Part shown: piece by piece, positions 1 to 11,248 of the stretch
How positions within the stretch are numbered: position 1 is the first letter of the stretch
Layout: each line of letters opens with the position of its first letter
DNA from: Hyparrhenia diplandra
Taxonomy: Eukaryota; Streptophyta; Magnoliopsida; Poales; Poaceae
Assembly (NCBI GenBank): GCA_015847255.1
Contig: JADLZK010009192.1
Location: 102,111-166,110 of the forward strand
Length of the DNA: 64,000 nucleotides
Reading direction: 5' to 3'
Notes under the pieces: generated by a model
Told to the model about the DNA's origin: nothing
The model's input: only the letters and a program-made list of their open reading frames with translations
Databases searched by the model: none
Program-made: the position numbers and the translations under genes

Positions 1-1
1 T

Positions 2-1731
2 CCAATTCTTGAAGCTGATGATGAATATGATGAAGATCAAGAAGAACATGCAGAAGGCGTTGATCACCCACGACTACGACAAATAATTCAACGGGATCAT
101 CCCGTTGACAACATCCTTGGGAGTCTCCGAAAGGGAGCTACTACTCGATCTCATCTAGCTGCTTTCTGTCAACATTACTTGTTTGTTTCATCTTTGGAAC
201 CGCAGAAAGTAGAGGATGCTCTCAAGGATCCCGATTGGGTGTTGGCCATGCAAGAAGAGCTCAACAACTTTGAAAGAAACCAAGTATGGGACTTGGTGGA
301 AAGACCCAAGACGAACATCATTGGTACCAAGTGGGTCTTCCGCAATAAGCAAGATGAAGATGGGTAGGTGACAAGAAACAAAGCAAGATTGGTTGCTCAA
401 GGCTTCACTCAAGTAGAGGGCTTGGACTTTGATGAGACTTATGCACCGGTGGCAAGACTAGAAGCAATTCGCATTCTTCTAGCCTTCGCTGCCCATCATG
501 ACTTCAAGCTGTTCCAAATGGATGTCAAGAGTGCATTCCTCAACGGTCCACTACAAGAGGAGGTGTATGTTGAGCAGCCACCCGGTTTTGAAGACCCAAA
601 GTTTTCCAACCACGTCTACAAGCTCCGTAAGGCGCTCTATGGGCTTAAGCAAGCACCTAGAGCATGGTATGAATGCCTTAAGGAATTCTTGCTCAATCAA
701 GGCTTTGAAATAGGCAAAGCTGATCCTACTCTCTTCACTCATAAAGTTAGCAATGATATCTTTGTATGCCAAATATATGTCGATGACATAATATTTGGTA
801 GCACTAACAACATGTATGTTGAGCAATTTAGTAGGACAATGACCAAGAGATCTGAGATGTCCATGATGGGTGAGCTAAAGTACTTCCTCGGGTTTCAAGT
901 CAAGCAAATGGAGGAAGGGACATTCATTTGCCAAACAAAGTACACCCATGACATGCTAAAGAAGTTTGATATGGCTAAGGCAAAGCCAATCAAAACTCCA
1001 ATGCCAAGCAATGGACATCTTGATCTTGATGAGGAGGGTCCAGCCATGGACATGAAGGTATATCGCTCCATGATTGGATATTTGCTTTACCTTTGTGCAT
1101 CTAGGCCGGACATAATGCTTAGTGTGTGTATGTGTGCTCGTTTTCAAGCAAATCCAAAGGAATGTCACAATGTGGCTGTTAAGAGAATCTTGAGATACTT
1201 AGTTCTCACTCCTAACCTTGGCTTGTGGTATCCTAAGGGTTCCAAGTTCAATCTACTTGGCTATTGATTCGACTATGTCGGTTGCAAAGTAGATCGAAAA
1301 AAGCACTTCGGGGACATGTCAATTCCTTGGGACGGTCCTTAGTGTCTTGGAGCTCTAAGAAGCAAAATTGTGTAGCCCTTTCCACCGCCGAGGCCGAGTA
1401 TGTTGCGGCCGGTGCATGCTTTGCGCTCAACTACTTTGGATGAAGCGAGACCTTAAAGGATTACGGATGTCATTTCACAAAGATACCTCTTCTTTGTGAC
1501 AACGAGAGTGCCATCAAACTCGCAAATAACCCAGTAGCACACTCTAGAACAAAACACATAGACATCCGTCATCACTTCTTGAGAGACCACGAACTCAAAG
1601 GAGATATCGCAATTCGCTATGTAAGCACCGAAAAGCAACTAGCCGATATCTTCACCAAGCCTCTCGATGAGTCAAGGTTTTGTGCTTTGTGTAGTGAGCT
1701 AAACATTCTCGATTCTCGTAACTTGGTTTGA
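2..1731 (+). pseudogene. copia pol fragment: reverse transcriptase and RNase H, broken
   Basis: The reading frame is open from base 2 to a TAG stop at 365-367, then continues in the same frame to 1267. It shows the classic copia RT start (WVFRNK, ARLVAQGFTQ, DFDETYAPVARLEAIR), the KSAFLNG motif and the catalytic YVDD box near 778-790. After 1267 the RNase H part is spread over other frames. The last stretch (about 1498-1731) carries CDNESAI, the TKHIDIRHHF motif and the ADIFTKPLD signature that ends copia pol. In a live element the product copies the RNA into cDNA. One internal stop and at least two frame changes make this copy non-coding. I have not joined the frames. Confidence 0.9.
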
Positions 1732-2981
1732 ATTCCAGCACACATGCAAGTTGATTGAGACACTAGATTGACATAGGAAAAGTTTGTGAAAACTTTCATA
1801 TTGTGTTTCAAAAGGATTTCAAATTCTAATCCGAAATTCAATGCCATTGTTCGTATTGATGATCCGTTCACGGCAATGAATTTTGGTGTCTCGTGATCAA
1901 GTTTGAGGAGAAATAAGTCAAAATGTGGCAATATACTCTCGGGACAGCAGGCTAGGGCGGGCGGTGCGCGTAGGCACGGCAATGCAGCGCCTTTGCGCGG
2001 CGGTGCGCGCCCCTAGGTTTTCCAAAACCTGTTTCGTTTGAACCGTTTGAGCCAAAATCTTCTTCTTTCCTTTTCTACCCCGGCCCGACCGGTTTTCTTC
2101 CTTCTCCTCCGCCCCGACACCATCACGCGCCCGCACTCTATCTTTCTCACGCGTGCGTGAAGGCCGCCGCCCGCTCTGCCGCACACACGCCACCTAGGTG
2201 CCGCGCCGGCGATGCGATCGCAGCGCCGCCGCCCGCCGGTCTCTGCGCGTCTCCGGCCGGCTCTGCTCCCTCTCCCCGAGCGGTTTCCTCTCTCTTCCCT
2301 TCAATCCACGAGTCAAGGTAAACCTAACCCTAGTTCATGGAGTTTTTGCCCGATCTATGCAATGTGCAACAATCTCTCATGGATCTCTCGTTTCTAAGTA
2401 TTGTATGAACTCTAGGAAGTAGTTTTGATGATTGGAATCAATCAATTTCATACTTCCATAACTTAGGTGATTTAGGGGAGGGCGGCGGCAATGCCAAGCC
2501 CCAAATAGAACTTGACTGTTCTTAGCTGCTTCCAATAGCAAATATCCCTCAAATCACTTACTTTATTGAATTGTGAAATCGATTGACTCCAAACATTGAA
2601 GAAATTTCATTTAGGTTCATACTCATCTTGTCAAATCCATGGGCATTTTGCACCCAAACTGTGTTTTGATCTCTGAAATTGGAAAAGAAATACAAGAATG
2701 TATCAAATAGATGAGTCAGAACAGTTTGGCAGATAAAAATAGATGGTTTGAGCAAGGGGGAGCGGCAGTGTCGCATGACCCGCACTGGCAGAAGTGCCCG
2801 CGGTCACGCAGCGGTGCCGTGCCTCCGCAGCGGCGACAAAGGCCGCGCAGCCCAGGTTTTTACCCTGGACAGCTTGATCAAACCACCTAAGTTTATGTTC
2901 CAAACCTTCTTCCACATATATTTGATCATTTTTAATATTCTATCAACATCAGATTCTGATCAAACTCTATATATTGCATAG
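1732..2981 (+). other. post-pol spacer of the Sirevirus
   Basis: No credible gene. About 1930-2310 is GC-rich and reads like a plant 5' leader, ending in a good splice-donor context (CAAG/GTAAAC at about 2316-2325). The rest is AT-rich. Sireviruses place a spacer here before the env-like frame. Whether this one acted as an internal promoter or leader cannot be told from sequence alone. Confidence 0.4.
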
Positions 2982-4473
2982 ATGGATCCTGGAGGTGATC
3001 CCCATGGCAAGAGGAAGATGAGGGTCAAGGCTGTGGAGAAGAGAGGCCGTGGAAGGAAGAATCTGAACAGAGGGGCGGGTGGCAGCAGAAGTGGATCAGC
3101 CAGGACTCACCGAGGAGCAAAGAATGCGGCAGTATGGGTACACCATTGTGCGATGGTGACCAAGGCACCCCCGAGCACCTCTCTGTGTTTGACAACAGCT
3201 ACTTGCAGCAGGTTGAGGGTGTCTTTGAGATGGCAGCCCCTGCAAATGATCCACCCATTCCAGTTGTAAGCTACCTCAAGAAGCAGAGGGAAGTGGCCGA
3301 TGCTAGAGAGGTCCATGTCTATGCGGATGAGAGGACAGATGGCATTGATGAGAGGTTTTGGGTGGCCTTTCACTCAAACTTCTATCGACAGTCCTCTTTC
3401 ACTCATCCAAGAGCAAAATCACAACTGTGCACTACATTGACTTTGAGAGGATGGTCGAGAAGGAGGAGGATGCCTTCAATGAGGCAATTGAGGTTTGTGA
3501 GAGATTTGAGAGACAGACATCATGTCCTTCAAACATGATTGGAATGAGGAGATTCTAAGTCGGTTTCATGCCACTTACCATTGGAACAAGCAATCGACAC
3601 AATCCTTTGGATGACCGACAGAAGCACTATAGGTTGGATTTTGTCACCTTTTTGTCGATCCTTGGCGGGGCTGATCACGCAAGATCTCGATATTCATGAG
3701 ATTGACCCCGTTGAGATCAGAGTGATCAAAGATTGTTGGGCAAAGCCAAGGGATGCTAATGGCAAGAGGAAGGGGTTGAAGGACTTCTTCTATGTGATGA
3801 ACAACCTCTGCAGATGCACCATTGACCCCAAGGATGGGGCAGCCTCGGATGTCAATGGCTATGCTAGGAACCTCTTAGCCCACTTCAAGAATGATGAGAC
3901 CTTCAATGTTTGAGACCTTCAATGTTGGGAGGTTCATTTGAAGGCAGCTAGCAAATGCCCCGGATGATGCTAGGAGGAATCGCCATATGCTCCCTACCTC
4001 ATGTTCATCATTGAGAGGGTTACAGGGGAACATCTATCCCAAGGACTGCTTCCACCACGACCTATAACATAGAGAAGACCCATGGCTTGGATGGAGGGAA
4101 GACCCCGGGCGAGATCCACGCCGGGGGAGGCACCTCACCGGGCGAGAGAGGACTTAGAGGAGCCCTCTAGCTCTAGGCCCGGGGAGGCATAGTGGCTCTC
4201 GATCCAAGATCAAGAAATGGATCAAGGCCATCTTTGGGCACTGCGCATATTCAGCTCAGCCAGACTTATGAGATGCGTAGGGAGGTGAGGAGGCATTCAA
4301 GAGTGTCGAGGGAGAAGCAAGGACTTCTAGTTCCACTTGCTATCCCTAGGCCACAGCAGTACGACCTTCCAGAGCTTTCAGGGACCAGCAGCTCAGGTCA
4401 GGACCTTTCAGATCTGCTTGGCTCGTTCTCTCAGCAGATTCTAGCTCGACGCTCCACTCGCCGCTCTGATTGA
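2982..4473 (+). pseudogene. Sirevirus env-like region, decayed
   Basis: An ATG at 2982 opens a basic, Gly/Arg-rich N-terminus. Related protein sequence then continues in other frames at about 3134-3560 and 3581-3913 (for example YVMNNL, DPKDGAAS and NGYARN), and a C-terminal piece rich in Ser, Arg and Gln lies at 4192-4473. This pattern and position match the extra frame between pol and the 3' LTR of some Sireviruses, called env-like although its function is unproven. At least three frame changes and internal stops show it is dead. I give no joined sequence. Confidence 0.6.
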
Positions 4474-4595
4474 ACCCAGTCGCCATCATTTTCGAGGAGG
4501 GCGAAGACACCGCTTCGGTCGTCAGGATGATTCTAGTGAGGAGTGACTCCGCTTCTTTTCTTCTCTTTTCTATGATCTTTTTTGTGTTTGACGTC

Positions 4596-5305
4596 AAAGG
4601 GGGAGAAAATTAGAAGATGAGGGGGGTCAAACTTTTTCGGCACGCCCTGGAGATGGTTCGAGGATGTTGCGGTAGTGAGCTTCGAGTTTAGATTCTTTGA
4701 GAGTAATCGATTAGGTGTGAGTTTGAGAGAGAAACTCTATTTTATGTAATAATGCCACCTATGACTTGTTATTTCTTGGATTTGGTCTGTTGAATGCTTA
4801 AACTCGTTTTTAGACAATCTGCCGCAAGTTTTATTTATATATCATGTCATATATCTTTGTGGATGTTGTTCGCCTCGACGGTTGCGTGGCGATAGGCGGC
4901 GATGCCGTGTGCCACTGGCGGCATGCAGCGCCCATCGGTGCGCATGACAACCCTTTGTGCTCTGATCAGTTTCTTTTGTCATATGTATCACGGATATATT
5001 TTTATGACACCCTGTTAAGCACCCCACAAAGCAACCATGGATGTAGGGGGAGGCCTTGCACACTTTCTAAATGTGTGACTTGACTTTCATGTCAAATTGA
5101 GAATTCAAATATCACTCACACATGTAGGGGAGGCCTCACCACACCTAACTATGTGAAATTGACCTCTTATGTCAACCATGAGAATTCAAGACTCATTCAC
5201 ATATTTAGGGGAGGTTCCTACATCCTTAGTCTTCGTAATCTAAGTTTGACATTACATTTTATGTAAGCTCTAATTTGGTTGTCATCAATCACCAAAAAGG
5301 GGGAG
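4596..5305 (+). repeat. series of purine-tract repeats before the 3' LTR
   Basis: AAAGGGGGAGA occurs at 4596-4606 and again at 5296-5305 directly before the LTR. Between them, AGGGGAGG-type tracts sit at about 5044-5053, 5125-5133 and 5206-5214. The last three lie in diverged tandem repeats of about 80 bp (shared parts include GAGAATTCAA and CTCACACAT). The 5296 tract is the polypurine tract that primes plus-strand DNA synthesis. Multiple PPT-like copies upstream of the 3' LTR are a reported Sirevirus trait. Confidence 0.75.
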
Positions 5306-5307
5306 AT

Positions 5308-6694
5308 TGTAAGTGCAATCAAGCTCTAAGTGGGTTTTGGCGTTGATGACCACCTAATTAGGGACTAACGAGAATTACGAAGATGACATGCAGGAATAAA
5401 ATGTGGAGTTGATGTACGGGGTCCAAAGGCACCCAATGAGCTAGATGATGGTGTTTCCGGATCAAGGCGTTTAAATTATTTCACATTTTGAATCTTTAGT
5501 TTAGGAAATGCCGTACTATCAAGAGATATCGTAGGATTCTCGGTACTGTGGACCAAGTGCTCTAAATCTCAAATCCAACCACTAAACATCACTCCAAGCG
5601 ACGGCCAAAGCAAAACATCATGTTTCACCCTTTTTCTTTGTCAGTCGGGCGATGGCGGTGTCGCGCATTGGTGCGGCGGTGCAGCGCGCACGCACGCGAT
5701 GCAGCGTGTCGCGGGCGGCAATGCCACACTTAAACCCGACCGTTGGGACCTGTGGGGTATAAATACCTATCCTACCCCTCCCACAACGGTCACCTGGCTC
5801 ACTCCTTCTTCTTCCTCGCGACAGAACAGCCAGGAGCACCTCTTGCTCTCTCTCTCACCTCCATTGAAGCAACTTGAGCTCTCCACTCAATTTCTCACTT
5901 CCCACCAGGGATTCTTGAGGGAAAAGGCAGCAAACTTCGATTGGAGACCGGATCTACTACTTCCCCCACTCAAAAGAGCATTTGGTTCACGTTTGGCCGG
6001 AACCCTAGGGTTCTTTACTCTTGGAGCTTGCTCCTAGACGGCTAGGCGTCACCCTTGAGCTTGCCCCCTTCGTGTGGCAGCCTTGGGAGGTTTGTAACCT
6101 CACAACAACAGCAATACATTACCCCACATCTCTAGGGTTAACTCCCTAGACTTGTGAACGAGGAAAAAGCAAGCCGGTGGGCAAGCTAAGCCTTGTGTGG
6201 CAACCTCAACAACGTGGAGGTAACCCGGCTGATGTGGCGGACGGTGAACCACGGGATAAATCCTTGTGTCACTTGTGTTCATTACTTTCTTGCATATTTA
6301 TCTTGTGAGCTAGGGTTTCGTCCCGATCTATCTTGTTGCAGGGTTTTTGTCATATTTGGCTAGTCTCTTGTGAAGTATTTGTGTGCGGGGAACAAGTGTG
6401 AATCACAAGCACCAAGTTTACGACTCTCGATTCACATTGGGGTCACCTGCGTCGGGTGACCCGGCGGTACGCTTGAGGACGCGGCAGTGCCGCGCCCAGC
6501 CTACCGACGACCTTCGGCCTCGGTTTGATTACTCTCTGTCTGCATGCATCGGGGTTTGTTTGGCGATTGCCGTCTTCTGGCATCTGTGGCGGCCGCGCCC
6601 TCTGACCTTGTGGCGTGTTTAAGTTTAACAAGGTCGAATTTTTTGGGGTCAGCCTATTCAGCCCCCCCCCTCTAGGCTTCCATCAGATCCTACA
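5308..6694 (+). mobile_element. 3' LTR of the Sirevirus
   Basis: It starts with TGTAAGTGCAATCAAG directly after the purine tract and ends with CTACA after the C-rich run and CTCTAGGC motif usual near Sirevirus LTR ends, giving about 1387 bp. A TATA box (TATAAATA, 5758-5765) lies in a GC-rich part with several CGGCGGTG-like repeats, as expected for the LTR promoter. The matching 5' LTR is outside the window, so the borders rest on TG...CA and the PPT only. Confidence 0.8.
5758..5765 (+). promoter_or_regulatory. TATA box of the LTR promoter
   Basis: TATAAATA inside the LTR, followed by a leader-like CT-rich stretch. This is the expected position for the U3/R border. Prediction from the motif alone. 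Confidence 0.5.
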
Positions 6695-6880
6695 ACTGTT
6701 CTTCGCCTTTCGTGGCCACGACTTTTCTGTTTGGCTCGGTGTTTAGTATAATAACCAAAACATTGATGTGCTTCGGTTACGCTTGTAAAATAAGCACACT
6801 TTTCTCCTCAATCAAACATTGGTGTCTCGCATGCTCTAAACTACTTTATTTATATATTGTTTATAGGTCACGCATCTGAT

Positions 6881-7730
6881 TATATATGAGCAGAAAGCAC
6901 GAGGCACGGTGACACGGCACGCAGCCAAAATTTTGGCCCGACACGAGCATCCTAAGACGGCACGTTGGATCGGGCCTGGCTAAGCACGAAGCACGCCAGT
7001 CGGCCTCGGGCCGATTCAAGGCACGCAGGCCGGCACGGGGCCCGCACGATTTTTTAGACAAAGCACGATGAGGCCCGGGTAGTTGGAAAGGCCTAAGCAT
7101 AATCCCTCCAACCTCGTACCATATACCACCAATGTGCCACCGGTCCACGCTTCAACCCTATCCTATTCAAGAACTCCATTCGACCGCGCAAAGAAGCAGC
7201 TCTCTCGAGCGGTCCGCCGAGCGGCAGGGGTTGCAGTGGTGCGGCGGCGGCGGCTTCCCCACGCTGCCGGGCGCGGGAGCGCCGCGCGCGGCGCTCGCGT
7301 CGGTCGCCGGCGCTGGGCGCCCGCTGAGGGTCGATTCTGGCGCGGCGGCGCTGCGCCGCTGGGGGCGTGGAGCGGCGGCGGCGCCCTCGCGGCCGGCGGG
7401 CGGTAGCGGCGGCGCTTCCTCGCGCGGCCGAGGTCCTTGGCGGGCCGCCGCGCTTGCTGCGGCGTGGAGCAGAGCAGCGACGGCATCTCCCTTTTGGGCG
7501 GCAACATCTCCTCCCCTTGGGCCTTGGGCTGCGCTCTGATATCCATTGGGCCCGCGCTCGGGCCGGCCCAAGACTGAAACCGCCCAGGCCGTGCCTCGGC
7601 CAACCCCTGGCACGGAGGGACGTATTACAAGCCCGCACGGTGGCCCGCGGCCATCAGGCCTGTGCCCTAACGGGTCGTGCTTGGCACGGGCCTGGAGCGG
7701 CCGGGCGTGCCGGCCCGTTGCTCATATATA
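6881..7730. mobile_element. GC-rich element with 12-bp inverted ends (cacgg-motif family)
   Basis: TATATATGAGCA at 6881-6892 is exactly inverted at 7719-7730. The interior is very GC-rich and full of GCACGG/GGCCCG motifs near both ends, giving several long overlapping reading frames on both strands that are by-products of base composition. The ends lie in TA-rich DNA, so the target duplication cannot be read. Probably a non-autonomous DNA transposon; the superfamily is not determined. Confidence 0.5.
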
Positions 7731-8934
7731 CTGCTGATGCTCCTTTGACGATTGAAAATCTTGCTTCGTAAATTAATTCCCTGTCCAGATGAATTTATAA
7801 TTATATTTTTTTTGCCCCACATGTTACTATTTGAAGAGAGAAGATTATAAGGTTTGTTCTTAAAAACATCTGTAGATCAGTTTTTTTTTTTTCTATTCAT
7901 CATTCACTGGTGGAGAAGGATCAGAGGTTAGGTTTAGGCATTAAACTTTGAGTTGAGTGTTCACTGTATGTGTTTCTGTTTCTCGATTATTAGGTGAGGG
8001 AAAAAAAATTTCCAGCAAAAAATATAGTATTACAAAGTTGTGGTTATCTTTGAGACCTAACTGAAGGTGATGATTTTTGGATGGACCTTCACAATGTTTC
8101 TGTTTATAGGCGAAGGGCAGAGCCCAGGAGCACTGAAGTGATCTGAACTCATTTTTGCAGGTCCAGTGGTAAGGTATGGTCCTAAAGTGGATAATGGTAT
8201 ATCTGTTGCACTGTGATCCTTGTTTTTATGATCAACCAGTGGCTGTCCAACGGAAATTATAATTATTTGGGAGTGATGACTAAGACTAGAAAAGTAAAAG
8301 CTTAATCCTTGGTTCTCAGTTCAGCATACATGGCCAAACTTTGAAACTGATTGCAAGTCCAGTTTGACTTTTTTCTGAATGTAGTTGCCACAAAAAGTGT
8401 CCATCAATTACAGGATATATGCACACTGAAAATTTAGTTCAGTCAAGAATCTTATGATTTTAGGCATGAGAATGACTTGATATTTCTTTTCTTTTGATTA
8501 AAAATAAATGGATAGATTTGCCAAGAGGAGAGATATGAGCCTGGACCTGTACAAGGAATATGGCATTACAATGGATGGCCTTGAGGTACAGACTCATGTT
8601 CCATTAGTCGTTTGTTGAATCTTTATAATGGTTTGTCTTATATCTCCTCCTTTCTAATCATGTGATCATTATTCTCTGCAGACATTAGTAACATACTGGG
8701 TGGCATATACGGACATGATACATGGATAATTCCAATATCTACTTAGCAATTTATAAATTATTTATAGTATGCAAAGCATGAGTTTGTTATGCCTTATGTA
8801 TGGATGTTTTTTTAGATTATATACATGGTCATATAGAATTACATGAAATTTAATCTATAAAAAAATACCATCGTTTGATCAATTCATGTGCCTCCCTGGT
8901 ATGAAGCCGTGGCGTTAGCACGGGCATTATACTA
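7731..8934 (+). other. AT-rich sequence up to a Helitron-like end
   Basis: No complete gene. At 8508-8586 a short frame (about MDRFAKRRDMSLDLYKEYG) ends at a GTACAG donor-like site and could be one exon of a captured gene, but I do not recognise it and no partner exon is convincing. Confidence 0.3.
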
Positions 8935-8935
8935 G
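8904..8935 (+). mobile_element. Helitron-like 3' terminus
   Basis: The sequence has a short GC-rich hairpin (CCGTG...CACGG, about 8908-8923) followed by CATTATACTAG and then T. Helitrons end in CTRR a few bases after a hairpin and insert before T; grass Helitrons often read GCACGGGCAT...CTAGT here. The 5' TC end was not located, so element length is unknown. Confidence 0.5.
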
Positions 8936-8970
8936 TGGGCAATATTAGCCTAATTGTCGTCAAGCCTTAC

Positions 8971-9760
8971 ATACTGTTATACTTGAGCATCGGGTTGGGC
9001 CGGCCTGGCACGGCACGACACGACCCGAGCATGTTCGGGCTGAATAGGCACATGGGTCTTGCGGGCCATGCCTCTTAGGCATGCGGGCCTGTCCTTCCGC
9101 CTAGGAACGACCTGTTTGACTGTTTTTAGTGGTCGTGCCAGCCCAAAAAGCCCAACCAAGCTAGCAGGCGGGCTGGCTCATGGCCCTGCAGCCTAAGAGA
9201 GAGATAGAGCAGAGAGGGAAAGGAGGGTGCCGCCGACGGCGATCGCATCCGTCCCGGCCTCGGGCATGCTCTACTTCACACGAGATGAGGGTTGACTGAG
9301 GATCGCCTGACACTATCGTCGTAGCTCCTGCCTCCAGGGAAGAAACGCACTACTGTCGGGCCATGCGAGCTGCAACGAGGCAACGAGGGGTGAGGAGGGG
9401 CCAAGGGATGGCGTCATGGAGGGTGCATCTGCGATCGAAGAGGGAGTGAATGGGCGAGCAGAGTGGAGGAAGGTGTGGCGGTACGAGTGAAGTGCGAAGT
9501 CAGAAAGCGGCAGCGCGCCGAGTTAGTGGATGACACATCAGGCCTAGGCATAGGGTTGTCATGTTGGGCTGTGGTATACAATGAGATGGATGAATATATT
9601 GGGCTGTTAGATTGTTTAGCGGGCCAAGCACTAGGGTGAGTTTATTTAGCGGGTCGTGCCGTGCTAGCCCCCGTGCCTAGGGTCGTGTCTAGGCCGCACA
9701 CTAGGCACGGCCTGTTCCTCTAGGACCTTACTGCCCGGGCCTGGTGGCAGTATATGATTT
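8971..9760. mobile_element. second cacgg-motif GC-rich element
   Basis: Two outer blocks (about 8990-9170 and 9600-9745) are rich in GGCACGG, GGCCGG and CGTGCC motifs in opposite orientation around a less biased centre. Weak inverted ends (ATACTG near 8972, CAGTAT near 9749) suggest a DNA transposon related to the one at 6881-7730. No reading frame inside looks real. Confidence 0.4.
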
Positions 9761-9826
9761 GTCCCTTTCCACTTTTATTAAACACTAACACGATAAAAAA
9801 ACAAAATGTTCCCTTTTTTTACAAAA

Positions 9827-10050
9827 CTAGTTAAGCGTCCCGCGTTGTTCTGGGATAACTAAATTTTATATAAAAAAAACATATTGATCGCGTGATAAGA
9901 TAACAATACTATAAAATTAAACAATGATATTAAAATGACATTTAATCCAAACAAGTTTTATAAAATTATATTATATAGGTTCATACACATGCGTTGCTAT
10001 GGGACAACTAAACTTTTATACTAAAAATAAACAGATCGTATAATATTTTT
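9827..10050 (-). mobile_element. Helitron-like 3' terminus on the minus strand, with a second copy of the motif
   Basis: Read on the minus strand there is a hairpin-like GC block (TCCCAGAACAACGCGGGA) followed by CGCTTAACTAGT at 9836-9826, the Helitron 3' signature. A diverged copy of the same block (TTGTCCCATAGCAACGC on the minus strand) lies about 155 bp away near 9993-10012. Sequence to the right, including the two exons at 10922-11248, would be the body of this element if the call is right. The 5' end was not found. Confidence 0.45.
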
Positions 10051-10921
10051 GTAATCTTGAACACACTTTCTGATTTAAATTGCTTCCACAGTGCCTTGCA
10101 TTGAGGAGTAATCATTGTATATATGCTTTGGAGGAATCTATTTCTGAGTTTCATAAAGTAGTGTTACATACACAGATACACTTCCATTGTTTGCTTGTTC
10201 AAGAACAGTCCAACACAATTTCCTCTTCCCACGTTTATATAAACTTTTCTGATTGAGATGTCCTGGTTGTTTGGTCTGCAACATCAAATAGAGATTCCAC
10301 AGGTTCAGCAAGTGTTTTCATAGTTTCTCTTGCAACAAAAGAATTGCAATTATTAACGATAACCAAATAATATCGTCAGATATGCAAATAAATTACAGTG
10401 GGGACTTCCCCTGCTATATTTATGGTTCAAAAACTGCAATCAAATCTAGAGGAAAATTATGCATTGGTAAAAAAACATAAGAGATATACTAATCTTGAGT
10501 GAGAAAAGAATATTAAATGTATAAGGCCGTATTCAGGACTCCAAATGTTGACCTTTTTCTTTCCTAACAACTTCATCAAAATAGATAGCTTCTTTGTCAT
10601 AAATAGAAATTACGATTCACACCTCTGTTTTATTCATGAATAATTAAGTTTCCTGTCATAGCTAGATAATGGATATCGTGGACGACCTCAAAAGAACAAT
10701 GTGACCAACTTCTAGTCTCACTGCCAGTACTTTGGTCACATAGCAAATACACATGCAAGTATTTATAAACAGATAGATTATAGTAGTATTATGTAATATC
10801 AAGCGCATGCTTTCACTTTCTGTTGAATACAGTTGAGACTAATAAAGTGGGAGTTTAGAAAATTCTTGTATTAAGTGCAAGGTGTACCGGTCTAGATGCA
10901 TAGAACATAAAAGGCACATAC

Positions 10922-11248
10922 TTGATAGCTTGTAAAGTTGGAAGCACCAGTAATCGAATTGAACAAACCATTAAGCTGCCAATGACTTAAATCACTCAAG
11001 GGCTTACTCTTGGAAGTGAAATTTCCACAATATTGCCAAGTTTTTGTCCCAAAACCAGGTACTGGACAAGATTGGACAGCACTCTCCACATCTAACCATT
11101 CCTAATATAGCATAAAAACACATTAGTAAAACCTAAAACCTGTTTGCAAATTCATGATCATGAAGTAGCAAGATCTTACTTTGTCTGCGGTTATGCATCC
11201 AAACATCTTGTTTGCAAATTCATCACAACAAACTGTAGCAACCATTAC
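10922..11248 (-). CDS. two adjacent exons of an unrecognised protein
   Basis: On the minus strand, 11248-11180 (23 codons, ending in FGCITADK) is flanked by AG and GT. The next exon, 11101-10922 (60 codons, beginning EWLDVESAV and containing GFGTKTWQ and HWQLNGLF), is flanked by AG and GTATGT. Both are phase 0 at each border and open throughout, strong evidence that they were once spliced together. I do not recognise the family. Orientation agrees with the Helitron-like end at 9827, so they may be captured exons rather than part of a working gene. Further exons are possible at about 10250-10330 and 12330-12490 but unsupported. Confidence 0.55.

Larger units (their letters stand above)
1..6694 (+). 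mobile_element. 3' part of a Ty1/copia Sirevirus-type LTR retrotransposon
   Basis: Reading left to right there is the end of a copia polyprotein (reverse transcriptase, RNase H), about 3.5 kb of post-pol sequence with an env-like relic, several purine-rich tracts, and a 3' LTR. The order pol, long post-pol region, AGGGGGAG purine tract, LTR of about 1.4 kb is the Sirevirus layout. The 5' LTR, gag, protease and most of integrase lie outside the window. The element is dead: pol has an in-frame stop and frameshifts, and the env-like region is broken. Confidence 0.85.

Noticed and set aside
3134..3538. 134-residue frame as an independent gene
   Set aside because: Part of the decayed Sirevirus env-like region; its neighbours in other frames continue the same protein.
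7093..7638. Overlapping long reading frames on both strands
   Set aside because: The region is extremely GC-rich and lies inside an inverted-end element; frames are Arg/Ala/Pro-rich with no family motif, so they reflect base composition.
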